A DNA stretch of 64,000 bases from assembly GCA_011109175.1 (NCBI GenBank), contig RDEW01000055.1:43589-107588 (forward strand), read 5' to 3'. Made by a program: the position numbers and the translations under genes. The DNA comes from Dicyema japonicum (Eukaryota > Dicyemida > Rhombozoa > Dicyemidae). Positions 32,290 through 42,967 of the stretch are shown here, piece after piece; position 1 is the first letter of the stretch, and every line of letters starts with the position of its first letter. Below the pieces are notes generated by a model. It ran no database searches. It saw only the letters and a list, made by a program, of their open reading frames with translations, and had not been told where the DNA came from.

Positions 32290-33125
32290 CTATACGCATT
32301 GGCTGATTTAGTTAAAGTGTTGAAACGCCCTTATGAAAAATTGAAGGTATTCAGGAGTGATAATTTTTCGTTTGAAATAAATCATCGGAGGTTCTATCGG
32401 AACTTTACCAATGAGGACAAATGCATTGTTTGTGGACTCAGGAGTGAGAATATTTATCTTTTTGGGAGACGGTGTGGGAGAAGGATGAAAATCATTTAAT
32501 ATCATTGGACTAGAAGACTCCCAAGTGGATATATCCCCGAACTTATTAAAAATATTATCAATTATTCACCAAATTGGAAGTCCTGTGACGGTGTATATTG
32601 TTTCTTCTTTAAGAAGTCCTTTCACAATCATCTAAGTGAAAAAATCCTAAGATCGTTAATGAAAAAAATACACCTGAGATGTGGTTCTACACGGGAGTTA
32701 CTTATTTATTGCCCAAAAAGTTTGCCTGTGGATCGCCTAATGATGGTATGCCCATATTGTATAAATTGGTTACAAAATGTGTCGAGTCAAAACTTATCGA
32801 TTATTTGGAAGTGTTCGACATTATTTCTGCTAATCAATTGGAGTCAAAGAGGATGTATCAAGAGGCATTAATAAACAGTCATTATGCAAGCTATTCGTTT
32901 CGTTGATTGATGTAAGGCGTACGACTCTGTGGACCATGACTTTCTCTGACATGTTTTGGACTGTTCTGGCCTCCCAATGTAGACTGGAAAGTTTGTGAAG
33001 AGACTGATAAATAAAGCTATTATAAATTTCAACAGGGAAAGGATTGGGATGGTAAATTAAATTGCGGTATATTGCAAGGAGATTCGTTGTCTCCGCAGCT
33101 TTTGTGTTAGTCATGGATCCTTTAT
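32290..33125 (+). pseudogene. RT fragment of another LINE clade (R4/Dong- or R2-like)
   Basis: Frames give VTYLLPKK, LYKLVTKCVESKLIDYLEVF, ISANQLESKRMYQEA, then (frame-shifted) CKAYDSVDHDFL and GILQGDSLSPQL. The 'CKKAYDSV..DFL' and 'G..QGDSLSP' wording differs from both LINE-A and the Jockey copies and resembles R4/R2-type RTs. It is preceded by RFYRNFTNEDKCIVCGLRSE (32380-32450), which has a Cys pair. Confidence 0.5.
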
Positions 33126-33139
33126 GCATAATTCTAAAT

Positions 33140-34640
33140 AATAAATTTCTACGGAATTCTATTACAGTATCTTATATCGATTACTTTTATTTTAATCTCT
33201 CCTCAAACTCTATAATAGATAAAAGAAACCGTTTGACTTAATTCCGATACACAAACCTGGGAAAAAAGACGCTCGATTGATTATTTTACTGTTAACTATC
33301 AGGAAGACTTTATCGATCATAGTGCTTAACCGTATACGAGAGCCAGTGGAAAAATACCTTTCCCAAAATCAAAATGGATTTAGAAGTAGAAGGTCTACCT
33401 CAGATATCGTGTAGTGTCATCGATGGCATCAAAATGTCAAAACTACAGGAAAGTCATCTACTTCCTAGGAATTAATCTAACGAAGACTTTTGACAGCATC
33501 AAGAGAGAAAAACTCACGGGTATTCTACAGGAACTGCTTGACGAGGACTGCCTGAGACTAATAAGTCTATTACTTTCTGAAACTGATCTATCCTTGAGAA
33601 TAGCAACTAAGCATTCAAAGAGTTTAAGTACCAACATGGGAACTTCACAAGGTGATTCCTTATCCCCAATTTTATTCATCATATACCTAGAAGCTGCCCT
33701 CAGGGAGGTGAGAAAGGAAATGGGGTCTAAATACAAAGATATAATTGAATTTTTGTACGTGGATGATGTAGACTTTGTGTGTACTGACCAGAAAAGCCTA
33801 CTGACCAAATTTTAGTCCAAGCAGAAACTATTTTAAATAAATGGGATCTGCGCATAAATATTACAAAAACGGACTACACACGAATCGAACTGGCCGAATA
33901 AAGAAATGACGAACTCTGGAGACATACAAAAACTCAACTCACTACTAGGTAACGCCAGGATATTTGTCGAAGGAAAATGCTGGCTACCGTGTATACTTCA
34001 AAAAATGTAGAGGAATGTATCACTAAAACTCGTGTCAGACGCGTTTATCAAGCAAATACTGACATACAATTCCGGAACATGGGGAACCTTAAAAAACGAT
34101 ATAGAGAAGGTAGATACTTTCCACAGAAGCCAACTGCGCATTCTAACTGGAATCTTCTGGCCGAGAAAAATCTCAAACGAGAAACTATATGCTTTATGTA
34201 AATCTACACCAATTAGCATGGAAGTTATTCTATCGAGATGGCAACTATATTCTTAGACTGGAACCGACTACACCGTGTAACAGAATAATGGAAGAATATT
34301 TCAACTGCGCTGGAAGTCACGGATTTCGAGGCAGACCAAGAAATACACTTCCAGTTTGCTTAAAAGATGATAACGAAACAATCGGTCGTAAATTGGTGAC
34401 AAGAGACAACCTGGATGATATTCGAATGAAGGCCAGAAACAAGTTGGAGAGGATGGCGAGGAGGATAGTTGTAAAGTATGGCTCAAGCGAAACCTTTTTA
34501 GGGCTATGTAAAGGAGTTTTAACTGACTTGACTCCATCATCAATGATTCATACTGTTGTCTCAATATCTCACAAGCTAGCAAAAAGCTAAGAACACCTTT
34601 TATGTCATTGATTAATTAGGATAACTTACTTCTTAAAGTG
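33140..34640 (+). mobile_element. LINE-A fragment (RT to C-terminus)
   Basis: The RT ORF 33414-33815 has GINLTKTFDSIKREKL, MGTSQGDSLSPILFIIYLEA and FLYVDDVDFVCTD (YVDD in place of YADD). The C-terminal part follows in other frames (QILTYNSGTWGTLKND; FRGRPRNTLPVCLKDD). The 5' end lacks the endonuclease, and a GFRSRRSTSDIV-like block sits at 33375-33410. Confidence 0.8.
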
Positions 34641-34679
34641 TGAGTTCTGCCTAATCGGAAAATAAAGTAATGAAAACAC

Positions 34680-35740
34680 TGCTTCTCCCCGCGGAAGAGA
34701 TGATAATATCATACTTTCGGCTGGAGATAAAAACATTATCTCAGTCTCATCTCAAACACATTTGTATTCTCTAGTGTCTTGGTCATTAATAAACCACCTC
34801 TCCCACTCCCTTTCCAAGTTAGACGTCATGGAATTCATTTCTGACCGACGTCAGCTAAACATAAAACCGGAACTGAAAATCTAATGGCAAGTCCTCCCTG
34901 TATCACAACATCGAAAATCCTGGAGAAATTTACGACCAATGGCTTTTCCCTACCACGTGGAATTGGTAGTTACAAATGCAAACAAGAAACGCCCTTCACT
35001 GGATGGCTGGATTTATATTAGATCAAGGAAACCCTTTAGAATAATCTACAAAATATAAGGACAACATTCAATCACGATAGCCCCTCCTGGGCATTATCCC
35101 CCTGCAACGTCCAAAAACTTCAGAGTCCAAAATAGAGCTATTCGAACAGTTAATTGATGTAACACATTCACACTGTTAGAGCACCTTCCCTGGAATCAAC
35201 CATTCTCCCAGTGAAGAATCACCTTTGCATGAAAACTTCCTATTCTTATACGAAATTGCGAACCAGACAACCATTGCCACTTCCTGGTCACACGAATAAC
35301 AACAAAAAGATAATTCTGACCATAACGAACCTGTTCGTGAATTGGCTAAAATCCCTAAGCATCTAGCGTTAAATCCAAGTTAGAGACAAAAAATGACCAA
35401 GATCATCCGAAGAATGGTCTCGAACGATTTATTGGAGGATTACTCTGAGTCTACCCTCGACAGAGAAACAAGGAGGGCCCTAGGGGTACTTTCTTTTTAG
35501 AGACGAGTCAGGCTCTTAGCTTCCATCACCAGACCAACTACCAATGATACTATGATAAGCTTTCTGCTTTCCGGAATTCCGGTGAATATCAAAAACTTGT
35601 GGAAGATACTATGATAAGCTTTCTGCTTTCCGGAATTCCGATGAATATCGTCCAACAATAGTTGAAGAGGGCCGGCCTTCTACAAGGTATCGAGGACAGG
35701 GCTACTAACTATCTAACTTTAATCATCGATCACCGTATGA
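34680..35740 (+). pseudogene. Degenerate Jockey-like C-terminal region
   Basis: Broken frames include NHDSPSWALSP and NRAIRTVN-type residues found after the RT in Jockey-like elements, plus PCITTSKILE. Many stops. It ends near the tandem duplication at 35546-35649. Confidence 0.35.
35546..35649 (+). repeat. Local tandem duplication (two 45-bp copies, 59-bp period)
   Basis: GATACTATGATAAGCTTTCT and the following 25 bp occur at 35546-35590 and again at 35605-35649 with one mismatch. Confidence 0.9.
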
Positions 35741-35744
35741 ACGT

Positions 35745-36145
35745 TCTTTAGTTAGTTTTGTGTGTTTATACTGCTTTCTTATAAAGTTAATTTGGTTGTA
35801 GTTTTTGATAACTAAACCATCAGAACTTGTCATGTGACTCCCACTTTGGCATTCAGATCCCCAGCAATAAATATCAATGAAGAATGTTCATAGTACACTG
35901 CAGTGTAGAAAATATTAATTTCCTCAAGATTCTTATCAATCCATCCACTGTGCGATAACGTTTATAATTGTTAGGTTTTACAAAACGATCTGAAAGCCGT
36001 GAAGAAAACATTGGCATTTGGTGACGACATGGACACACTGGGGAATCTGGCTAAGAACAGAAGAGCTTGGAGCAAGCTAACTCTTTCTCTTATATTTTTG
36101 CTGCACATGCAATAGCATTCGTGAAAGTAATAATAATAATTGTTA
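35745..36145. pseudogene. Two abutting LINE-A scraps: endonuclease (-) and C-terminus (+)
   Basis: The minus strand over 35745-35890 reads IYCWGSECQS/GDLNAKVGVT-like residues and NYNQINFI, LINE-A endonuclease blocks. The plus strand over 35975-36145 reads LQNDLKAVKKTLAFGDDMDT, NRRAWSKL and ends in an (AAT)n run, the LINE-A C-terminus and tail. 36146-36499 has a 111-codon minus-strand frame with no recognisable motif. Confidence 0.5.
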
Positions 36146-36499
36146 GGTAGATATTAAAAGGGCAAGAATCATTTATTTGTAGACGAAGTTTAGTCTTATG
36201 AGAGCCTCCAGAGGCGCCGGTTAATGATTTCCACAAATCCAACGCACTGTTACTCTGAAACCCTCTTTGAATTCCTCTATCCAAGATATGAACTGTCCCC
36301 ATGAAGCACATGCATATGAGAAACATGGCTCGATGTACTGTCAGTACACTTTCATCAGGACCAGGTGAATACCACTCTTCCATATTTTCGATAAACCTTT
36401 TAATACGTTCAGTTTCTTCTCTCATTTTAAAATAATGTTTTTACGTGCGGTGTCAAAGAGAGATTCATATCAACTGTCACATCCAAGATCTTTTGACAG

Positions 36500-37320
36500 C
36501 TGTTGAAAGGGACTTTCTTACTTCCCAATCTTTTGTCAGAGGTAAAAAAGAGACGTATACGACTTCTCTGCATTCGACATGAGCAGGTTTTCCATTATTC
36601 GGATGTTAAACTCGTTCAGGTTAATTTGTATTCTTTCTGTGGTTTTCTGTATATCTCGCAAAGCCAAAACAATATTTTTAGCATAATAGAGTAGAACACC
36701 ATTATCAGATTCAAAAAAGAGATCCCTGAGAGACTCCGGTGGGGAGGAGATGTAAGATGGATCTATTACTCCGAGGCATACACGTCCCATCCACCCACTT
36801 AGGAAGTTGGTGATCCAAAACTTGGGCTTCTTTGGGGGAGTAGGAAAAAAAGTCAAAAGAAAAAAGGTCAAATTTTAATTTGGAAAAAAGTCAAATCATA
36901 AATTTCTTGTCCGTATTGACTTGTATCCAGGGAACACCTGGGTAGGACTGTTTATAGGCAGTTTCGTCTCTTGAATCAAAGCCACGTAGATCTTCAGCTC
37001 CGCCAGGAGAGAGCGTAGTAACAATATTTGCCCCTTACTCCATTGACATTTAGTTTTAGAATCGTGGTCCGTTTCTTGCGGTGTGCTATGGGTTCCATAC
37101 GGGTAGATGAGGCTGAAAGCGCGTGCCTCCGTGGAGACAGTTTTCATCGGAAGTAAATGTTTAATGGTTCTCTTTGGAGGAACATTAGGTGTCTTCTGGG
37201 CGTTACCAATACTTACAGAATTGGTTTCCAAGTGAGGTGCATGGTAATGATTTGAGCCAAGCTCCACTCTCGTTCGTCGATGCAGAATCCAGACAAGTCG
37301 GACGATGCTGATCAAGCACA
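36500..37320 (-). pseudogene. Jockey-like LINE pieces: RT (36536-36871) and endonuclease start (36896-37315)
   Basis: The RT part reads KFWITNFLSGWMGRVC, NGVLLYYAKNIVLALRD (YADD decayed to YAKN) and IMENLLMSNAEKS. The upstream part ends KIYVALIQETKLPINSPTQV then FPGYKSIRTRNL, the N-terminal endonuclease block of Jockey elements. The middle of the element is missing, and 36845-36900 holds AAAAGTCAAA repeats. Confidence 0.6.
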
Positions 37321-37329
37321 GGTTTTATC

Positions 37330-37720
37330 TCTTCTATGATCTTAAGCATAATAGTTTGTCCCATTCTCGTTGATTATTAGCGTTATTAGGGAATCCATAC
37401 TCAGTCGCGTCCAGACTTCCCGAACCATGCACACCATTGTTCAACGTCCAATCCGTTAATGTAGCGTAGGATCTGACGTGTGAGATCACTAGAAGCGAAT
37501 ATCGAAGATAGAAAGGCAGGGAGGGTGAGTTCTAGTGGTGAGCGTATTCCAAATCCTCCGTAGCCAAGCTGTAGTTTTTATTGGATCCAGTCAGTTCTAT
37601 CAAAAGAAATGTTGAGTGTTTCTTCAACGGCAGTCCTCCGTTTTTTGTCGATGTCTCTTAAGAAGTTTATGTCCGTGAAACATGGTGCTTTCCGTATAAG
37701 AAAAAGGAGTTAGGTGAAAA
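37330..37720 (-). pseudogene. YLDD-family fragment (segment after the RT)
   Basis: Minus-strand frames read NISFDRTDWIQ, LGYGGFGIRSPLELTLPAFL, then GLDVEQW. These align with RFEDYSWKQATLPVRLGGLGI in the 19475 copy and the 48780-48830 copy. Confidence 0.55.
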
Positions 37721-37777
37721 TTCCTGAGGAAGAATAAATACGTGCAGATAGAGGAGAGCCAAGAAAAATTGCGTTTT

Positions 37778-37876
37778 CGTCAACCAAAAACGACAATAGA
37801 CAATAAACAACGACATTTCGTCAACCAATATCGACATGTGGTCAATCAATAACGACAATAGTCCATCAATAACGCC
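37778..37876 (+). repeat. ~21-bp minisatellite, five imperfect units
   Basis: Units of the form GTCAACCAATAACGACAATA follow each other with 1-4 differences across the interval. Confidence 0.75.
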
Positions 37877-37884
37877 AGAAAATT

Positions 37885-38340
37885 AACTTAAGTTGAATCA
37901 AGAAATTTTAAAGATTTCCTCATTAACAGCACCATCAACAATAGAATGATAGACCATATCATGTGCAGTCATTGCGGCCATTAATGAGATATTCCTACTA
38001 CGTACCTGTGGCAAACTAATACGCGCAAAACTACCTTTTTCCGATCTCCCAAAGCGGACGCGCTGAAAGTCATTGTAACCTAACCTATTTCGCTATCTCC
38101 AACATCAAATAAAATTTATTGGAAATTCGTCCATTTTCCAATCGTGTCTCAATGTTTTTTTACAGTTTCTTCTATCAGGAATAATTTTGAGAGTTTTCAT
38201 TGTGGAATGAAATTCATTTAAACAGCGATTGATGGTGCTTGTACTTATGGATTTCTCAATCTCCTCACACAGTTTTATTTTCAACGCCCCGAGGTCATTG
38301 CTGCATTTTCATCAACCCACTTCCTTTCACAGAACCAAAG
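37885..38340 (-). pseudogene. IS630/Tc1-mariner-like transposase remnant
   Basis: Minus-strand frames read LCEEIEKSISTSTINRCLNE and FHSTMKTLKIIPDRRN (HTH region), then RSRNISLMAAMTAHDMVYHS and IVDGAVNEEIF. The latter resembles the GRN.SL.AAM......DGA.N.E.F segment of IS630-like DDE transposases. Out of frame and incomplete. 38345-38468 on the same strand is a LINE-A C-terminal scrap (KLKSAEDLEDLRTDAQ). Confidence 0.55.
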
Positions 38341-40616
38341 AACGTTATATTAACTAAGGTTTCGTTTGTTCTACACGTTTCAGATTTGTTTCACTAGGCG
38401 TCGCCATTGCCCTCTTCTTTGCGCATCTGTCCGTAGATCTTCTAGGTCTTCTGCAGATTTAAGTTTTCTTTTTGGTTGAATTGGTGAAGTGGTTCTTGAA
38501 TTATTATGTCTATTTCACACATGTCGAATGATCTCTGCACACTGGCGTCATTCAACGTCCGAGGATTGAAAGAAAAACATAAAAGGGAGGATTTAATAGG
38601 TGACTTAACATCATACAAAGTCACTGTATGCAGTATACAGGAGACTAAAGGAAGGATGCAGTTGGGAAGAATTACGGAGAGTTTAGACTTGTACTACTAG
38701 ACTCCTAATGCAACCACTACGGACTTGGCTTTGCTATACATAAATGTCTTGATATGAGAATCCACAGAGTGTGGAGTGAATGACAGAATAGCAGTACTTC
38801 AGATTAAGAGTGGGAGGACTGATAATTTCTTTATATCCATAATTAATGTCTACGCGCCCACAATGTTGAGGGTTTCTACAAATCCCGATGAACTTGATCT
38901 GTTTTACATGTCACTAACGGATGCCATCTCTGAGCTTCAACCTTTTTATGTGAAGATTGGAATGCTAAAGTGGGACACTGTCCATGGAGAGAATCCTGTA
39001 TGGGTAGATATGCCAAGGAAAGGAGGAATATGTCATGAGAATCGCTCGTGCAATTTTGTAACATGTTTGATTACTTCATTTGTAATTCTGCATTCGACCA
39101 CAATGCGAGGCATAAGACTACGTGGACTGGACTCAGAAAGGATGGAAATGGTGACTATGTCCGGATATACAACCAGATTGAATATGTTATATGTAAAAGA
39201 TCTCTTTGTGCTTTACTAACAGACTCCCGCAGCTATGGAGGCACCATCACTTATAGTGATCATAAACTGCTGGTTGCACGTTTCAGAATGAAAAGATATT
39301 TCGGAATAGATGGAGTTAGAAAGAAGAGAGCTTATCTGGATCGTTTTATTGTGGAAAAATTATGCTTATGTGAGAAGACTCGTGAAGATTATTATATGGC
39401 AATTAAGAAGGGACTCGCGGTTGAGTTAGTGACGTGGCTCTTTAAATGCAGTCTGAAAAATACAAGATTCAATGGGATGGCCTCAACCTACTCTCGTTTA
39501 ATGTCAGGGGGATCTCGAAGACATGGATGAGGAAAACACTGTGCGATGATTTAGACAAGTACCGCGTCTCTATCGGATGTCTGCAAGAAACGAAGGTCTC
39601 TGATGGATGCTGTGAACACTATGGAACCTATAAACTTATTCTCTTCCCTAGTGAGTCTAAACATTACGGACAAGGTTTCGCAGTGAACATCTTGTACCAC
39701 GGATACATCAATTTTGGAAAGTCAACGACAGGATTAGTGTTCTGCAAATTAGGATGAATGACATGTGCCCTTCCAAAAGCTACATGACAGTCATTAACGT
39801 GTATGCTCCACATAGTGGCAGATTTTTGAAAAATCCTGAGGAACTGGATGACTTCTACTGTCAACTATTGAGGACGTACTCGGAATACGAATCTTCGTCG
39901 TTGATATTTATTGCCGGGGACTTTAACGCTAAAGTTGGGATGCGACGCAGTGGAGAGGAATCGTTCATCGGCAGGCATGGACGGGGGTGGAGAAACACCC
40001 CGGGAACACTACTGGCCAATTTCTGTCAAGCGAATGATCTTTTCATAGGAAACACTGCCTTTATGCACCCAGCTCGCCACAGGAGCACATGGACTGGCCA
40101 TAGAACGAACTCGGAAAACAAAAGTGTCAATATTTATAATCAAATTGATTACATCATTTGTCGGACCAAGGACAAACACCTACTGAATGATGCCCGTTCT
40201 TATGGAGGGTCGATGATAAATAGTGACCATAAAATGGTTATTGGCAAGTTCTCCTTGAAGAAATACTACATTGGCAGGAAGAACCTGAGTCTAAGCAAAA
40301 CGCTACCACCTTACCATACCCATGTATATATGACTGAGAAGCTCTGGTCTCAGCCGCTGCTGGTGACAAACTACCAAAAACATATAGAGAACCACCTATA
40401 TACATTACCAGATAATATGACTATACAAGACCTATGGGATCAGACCAAAAGCATTATTTGCCTTGCCGCAAACACCCACCTTGGAGTGAGACGGCAGACA
40501 ACCGGAAATATGTCACTTGGCCATCCAGACTCCTTATTACTGCAAAACAACAACGAGAAAGATGGATACAGAGTCTAAACACGACGGATATACATATCAA
40601 AAACAAACTACGAACT

Positions 40617-40732
40617 TTTTTTTTTTTTTTAACGAACAAAAATTTATTAACAATAAAATATTATTTATTAACTATGAGGGAGAGCGGCTGCTGACATCAC
40701 GGAGTAAGCGTTTCCGCGAATAACAGCGATAC
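40617..40732 (-). pseudogene. SNRPG: 5'-truncated processed retrocopy of an snRNP G (SNRPG)-like mRNA
   Basis: A 116-bp insert in LINE-A is flanked by the 13-bp TSD CAAACTACGAACT (40604-40616, 40733-40745). On the minus strand it reads GIAVIRGNAYSVMSAAALPHS* (40732-40668), like the Sm-G C-terminus (GMVVIRGNS.IMLEALE). A short 3' UTR with AATAAA about 15 nt before a poly(A) of about 14-15 follows. TSD plus poly(A) plus 5' truncation are the signs of LINE-mediated retroposition of a cellular mRNA. Only about 21 codons survive, so the SNRPG identity rests on the 'VIRGN' motif; the retrocopy structure itself is firm. Confidence 0.7.
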
Positions 40733-41450
40733 CAAACTACGAACTGAACGAAATATTATCAAGAGAAGAATCATGAAACTTAACAATGAACACTCAAAGA
40801 ATGTCTTCTTATCATACCTTCTCGAGCTGGAGCAACTAAAGGACAATGCACAAATGTTTGCTGCAGTCCGATTAGTGCAAGGAAAGAAAAAAGCAACAAT
40901 ACATGTCACGGATGGGAACGGGAAGCTTATTTCAAGCCCAGAAGAACAAGTCGAATTGATCGCCTCCCACTTCGAAAGACTACTCGATACGAACAGTCAT
41001 GATCTCGATCCTTTTATCGGAGAACCACGGACTTTGGGAACAGTCATCACACCCGAGGAAGTCCAATACGCGTGCAGTAAGCTGAAGAATCGCAGGAGCG
41101 CAGGACCGGACAGCATTCCTCCTGAATTGCTGAAATATGGACCAATATGCCTTTTCAAAACCATTGCAACATTGCTTAACGGAGTTTTTACGTCGAACTC
41201 GGTCCTACCCCTGGGAAATGGAACATTGATACGTATACAAAAGCCTAACAAACCAAAAGTACAACTAGAAAATTTACGTCCAGTCATTTTATTAAACACA
41301 TTACGCAAAGCTCTTGCGTCTGTTGCTTTGGACCGCTTAAAACATCCTGCAGGAAATTACCTATCAGCATGTGTCACATGGGCGGCGTAACGCATGGGCA
41401 GCCTGTTACATTTTTTCGACCTTGAAAAGGTCTTTTGATTATCCGACATT

Positions 41451-41816
41451 ATTATTATTATTACCCCCAGGATCACTGGGTCAAAGAGAAAGAAATAAAA
41501 GTTCTCATCTAACTAAGTGATCCCAGACCGACAAAGGTGAGAATTATTATTATTACCCCAGGATCACTGGGTCAAAAAGAAAGAAATAAAAGTTCTCATC
41601 TAACTAAGTGATCCCAGACCGACAAAGGTGAGGACGAGTCCGGCAGGGTCGAGAATCCTGAACAGCTCTTCTCATTGGACATGGCTTCGGCTCAAAATTT
41701 CTGTATGATTGTAGATAATTCGATAGTATTTGGAATAGAGGGCAGCTTGGTAGAACAGCCTCCTTTAATAATTTCCGTTGTAGTTCAATTAAAAGGTGAG
41801 GATGAGTCCCTCATTG
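41451..41816 (-). mobile_element. Jockey-like 3' end inserted in the Ginger element, with dimeric tail
   Basis: 14-bp TSD GATTATCCGACATT (41437-41450, 41817-41830). The minus strand is the Jockey 3' end (compare 1-120). The terminal ~90 bp, from the (ATT)n tail through CCAGGATCACTGGGTCAAA and GTGATCCCAGACCGACAAAG, occurs twice head to tail (41451-41542 and 41543-41632). Confidence 0.85.
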
Positions 41817-42514
41817 GATTATCCGACATTTAATTTTATATATCCGATTTATATCGTGATTTAATCCTGTTAAATTAGTTTTTTATTCATAAATGTTATG
41901 ATTATAAAGATTTTATTTTTTATAGCGGTAAACCTAGATTTCTAGCGTGATTTATAGCATGGAAGATTATTTTGTTGCAATGGCTTCTTACAAGGGTTTT
42001 GTGAAAGATTGCGTTGAATATCAAACTTTAAAAGATGCTTTGCATGATAAATTTCCCGAAAATCTTCCGAGGCACCGAAAATATAGGCTTGTAAAGAAGA
42101 TAGAGAATTTTTCTATTATCAATGACAGGTATTGTAAATTTTTAATAATTTTAGACTGTATCTTAAATCAACTGATCCCAAGTTAGTCATATCCCTGGAT
42201 AATGAAACCAAAATGGACCATGTTGCGAAATCGTTGCACGAGTTTTCACACGGAGGAGTCAATAAAATTGAGTATGAATGTCGACAAAAAATACTTCACT
42301 GTAAAGAATGAGATTATCAGAAAAGTCATTCGAAATTGTGAAGTCTGCAAATTTTCGCGTCCTTTAAAAGTTCGTGATTTTTTATAATTGTAGATTGGAG
42401 ATATAAATCACCATGTGTTTGCTTCTTCTCCAAATGAACGTTTTCAGGTAGATCTAATAGACCTGAAAAAATTTTCAACATTAAATGAAAATTTCAAATG
42501 GATTTTAACGGTCA

Positions 42515-42967
42515 TTGACATATATAGTAGGCTGGTTTTTTTTAATTTATAGATTCGCTTTTGTACGACCACTCTATAATAAGTCTGGTAAAGAAGTATG
42601 TGAAAACTTAAGATCTTTGTTCCGCCTGAATGGGCCATGTAAATTTCTTCAGTCGGACAATGGTTCTGAATTTAAAAATCAAGAAATAACAAAACTTTGC
42701 GAAGATTTTAACATTAAGCAAATTCACGGAAGGCCTAACAATCCACGAGCACAAGGAATTGTCGAAAGATTTAATCAGACGATCACGAGGAAGTTGTCAA
42801 AAATGCTGGATAACAGTGAAAAAAAGTGGCTTGATAAATTAGAAAGTGCTGTCTACAGTTACAACATATCGGTCCATTCATTTTCTAACGAAAGTCCTTT
42901 CGAAAGATATCGAGGAATTAAGGGAATAAATTCAATAATTAATGGTTATACTTATATCACATTATGA
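42515..42967 (+). CDS. Integrase-like transposase, catalytic C-terminal half
   Basis: The open frame carries the second catalytic Asp (SDNGSEFKN) and the catalytic Glu (IVERFNQTITRKLSKM) of an rve-type DDE integrase, then ESAVYSYNISVHSF, the segment after the core that contacts the substrate in related enzymes. The first Asp (VIDIYSR) lies just upstream in another frame. An intron or a slip at the T-run near 42535-42543 would join them. The nearest families are Ginger2/KRBA2-like transposases and gypsy integrases. No RT is present in the element, which supports a cut-and-paste DNA transposon. Confidence 0.75.
   Translation: MTYIVGWFFLIYRFAFVRPLYNKSGKEVCENLRSLFRLNGPCKFLQSDNGSEFKNQEITKLCEDFNIKQIHGRPNNPRAQGIVERFNQTITRKLSKMLDNSEKKWLDKLESAVYSYNISVHSFSNESPFERYRGIKGINSIINGYTYITL

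Noticed and set aside
34301-34582. Minus-strand 93-codon frame
   Set aside because: Antisense of the LINE-A C-terminus.
36090-36425. Minus-strand 111-codon ORF as a host gene
   Set aside because: Overlaps a LINE-A plus-strand tail at one end, has no recognisable domain, and composition is TE-like.
37775-37880. CRISPR-like array
   Set aside because: Contiguous units with no spacers in a eukaryotic context; a simple minisatellite.
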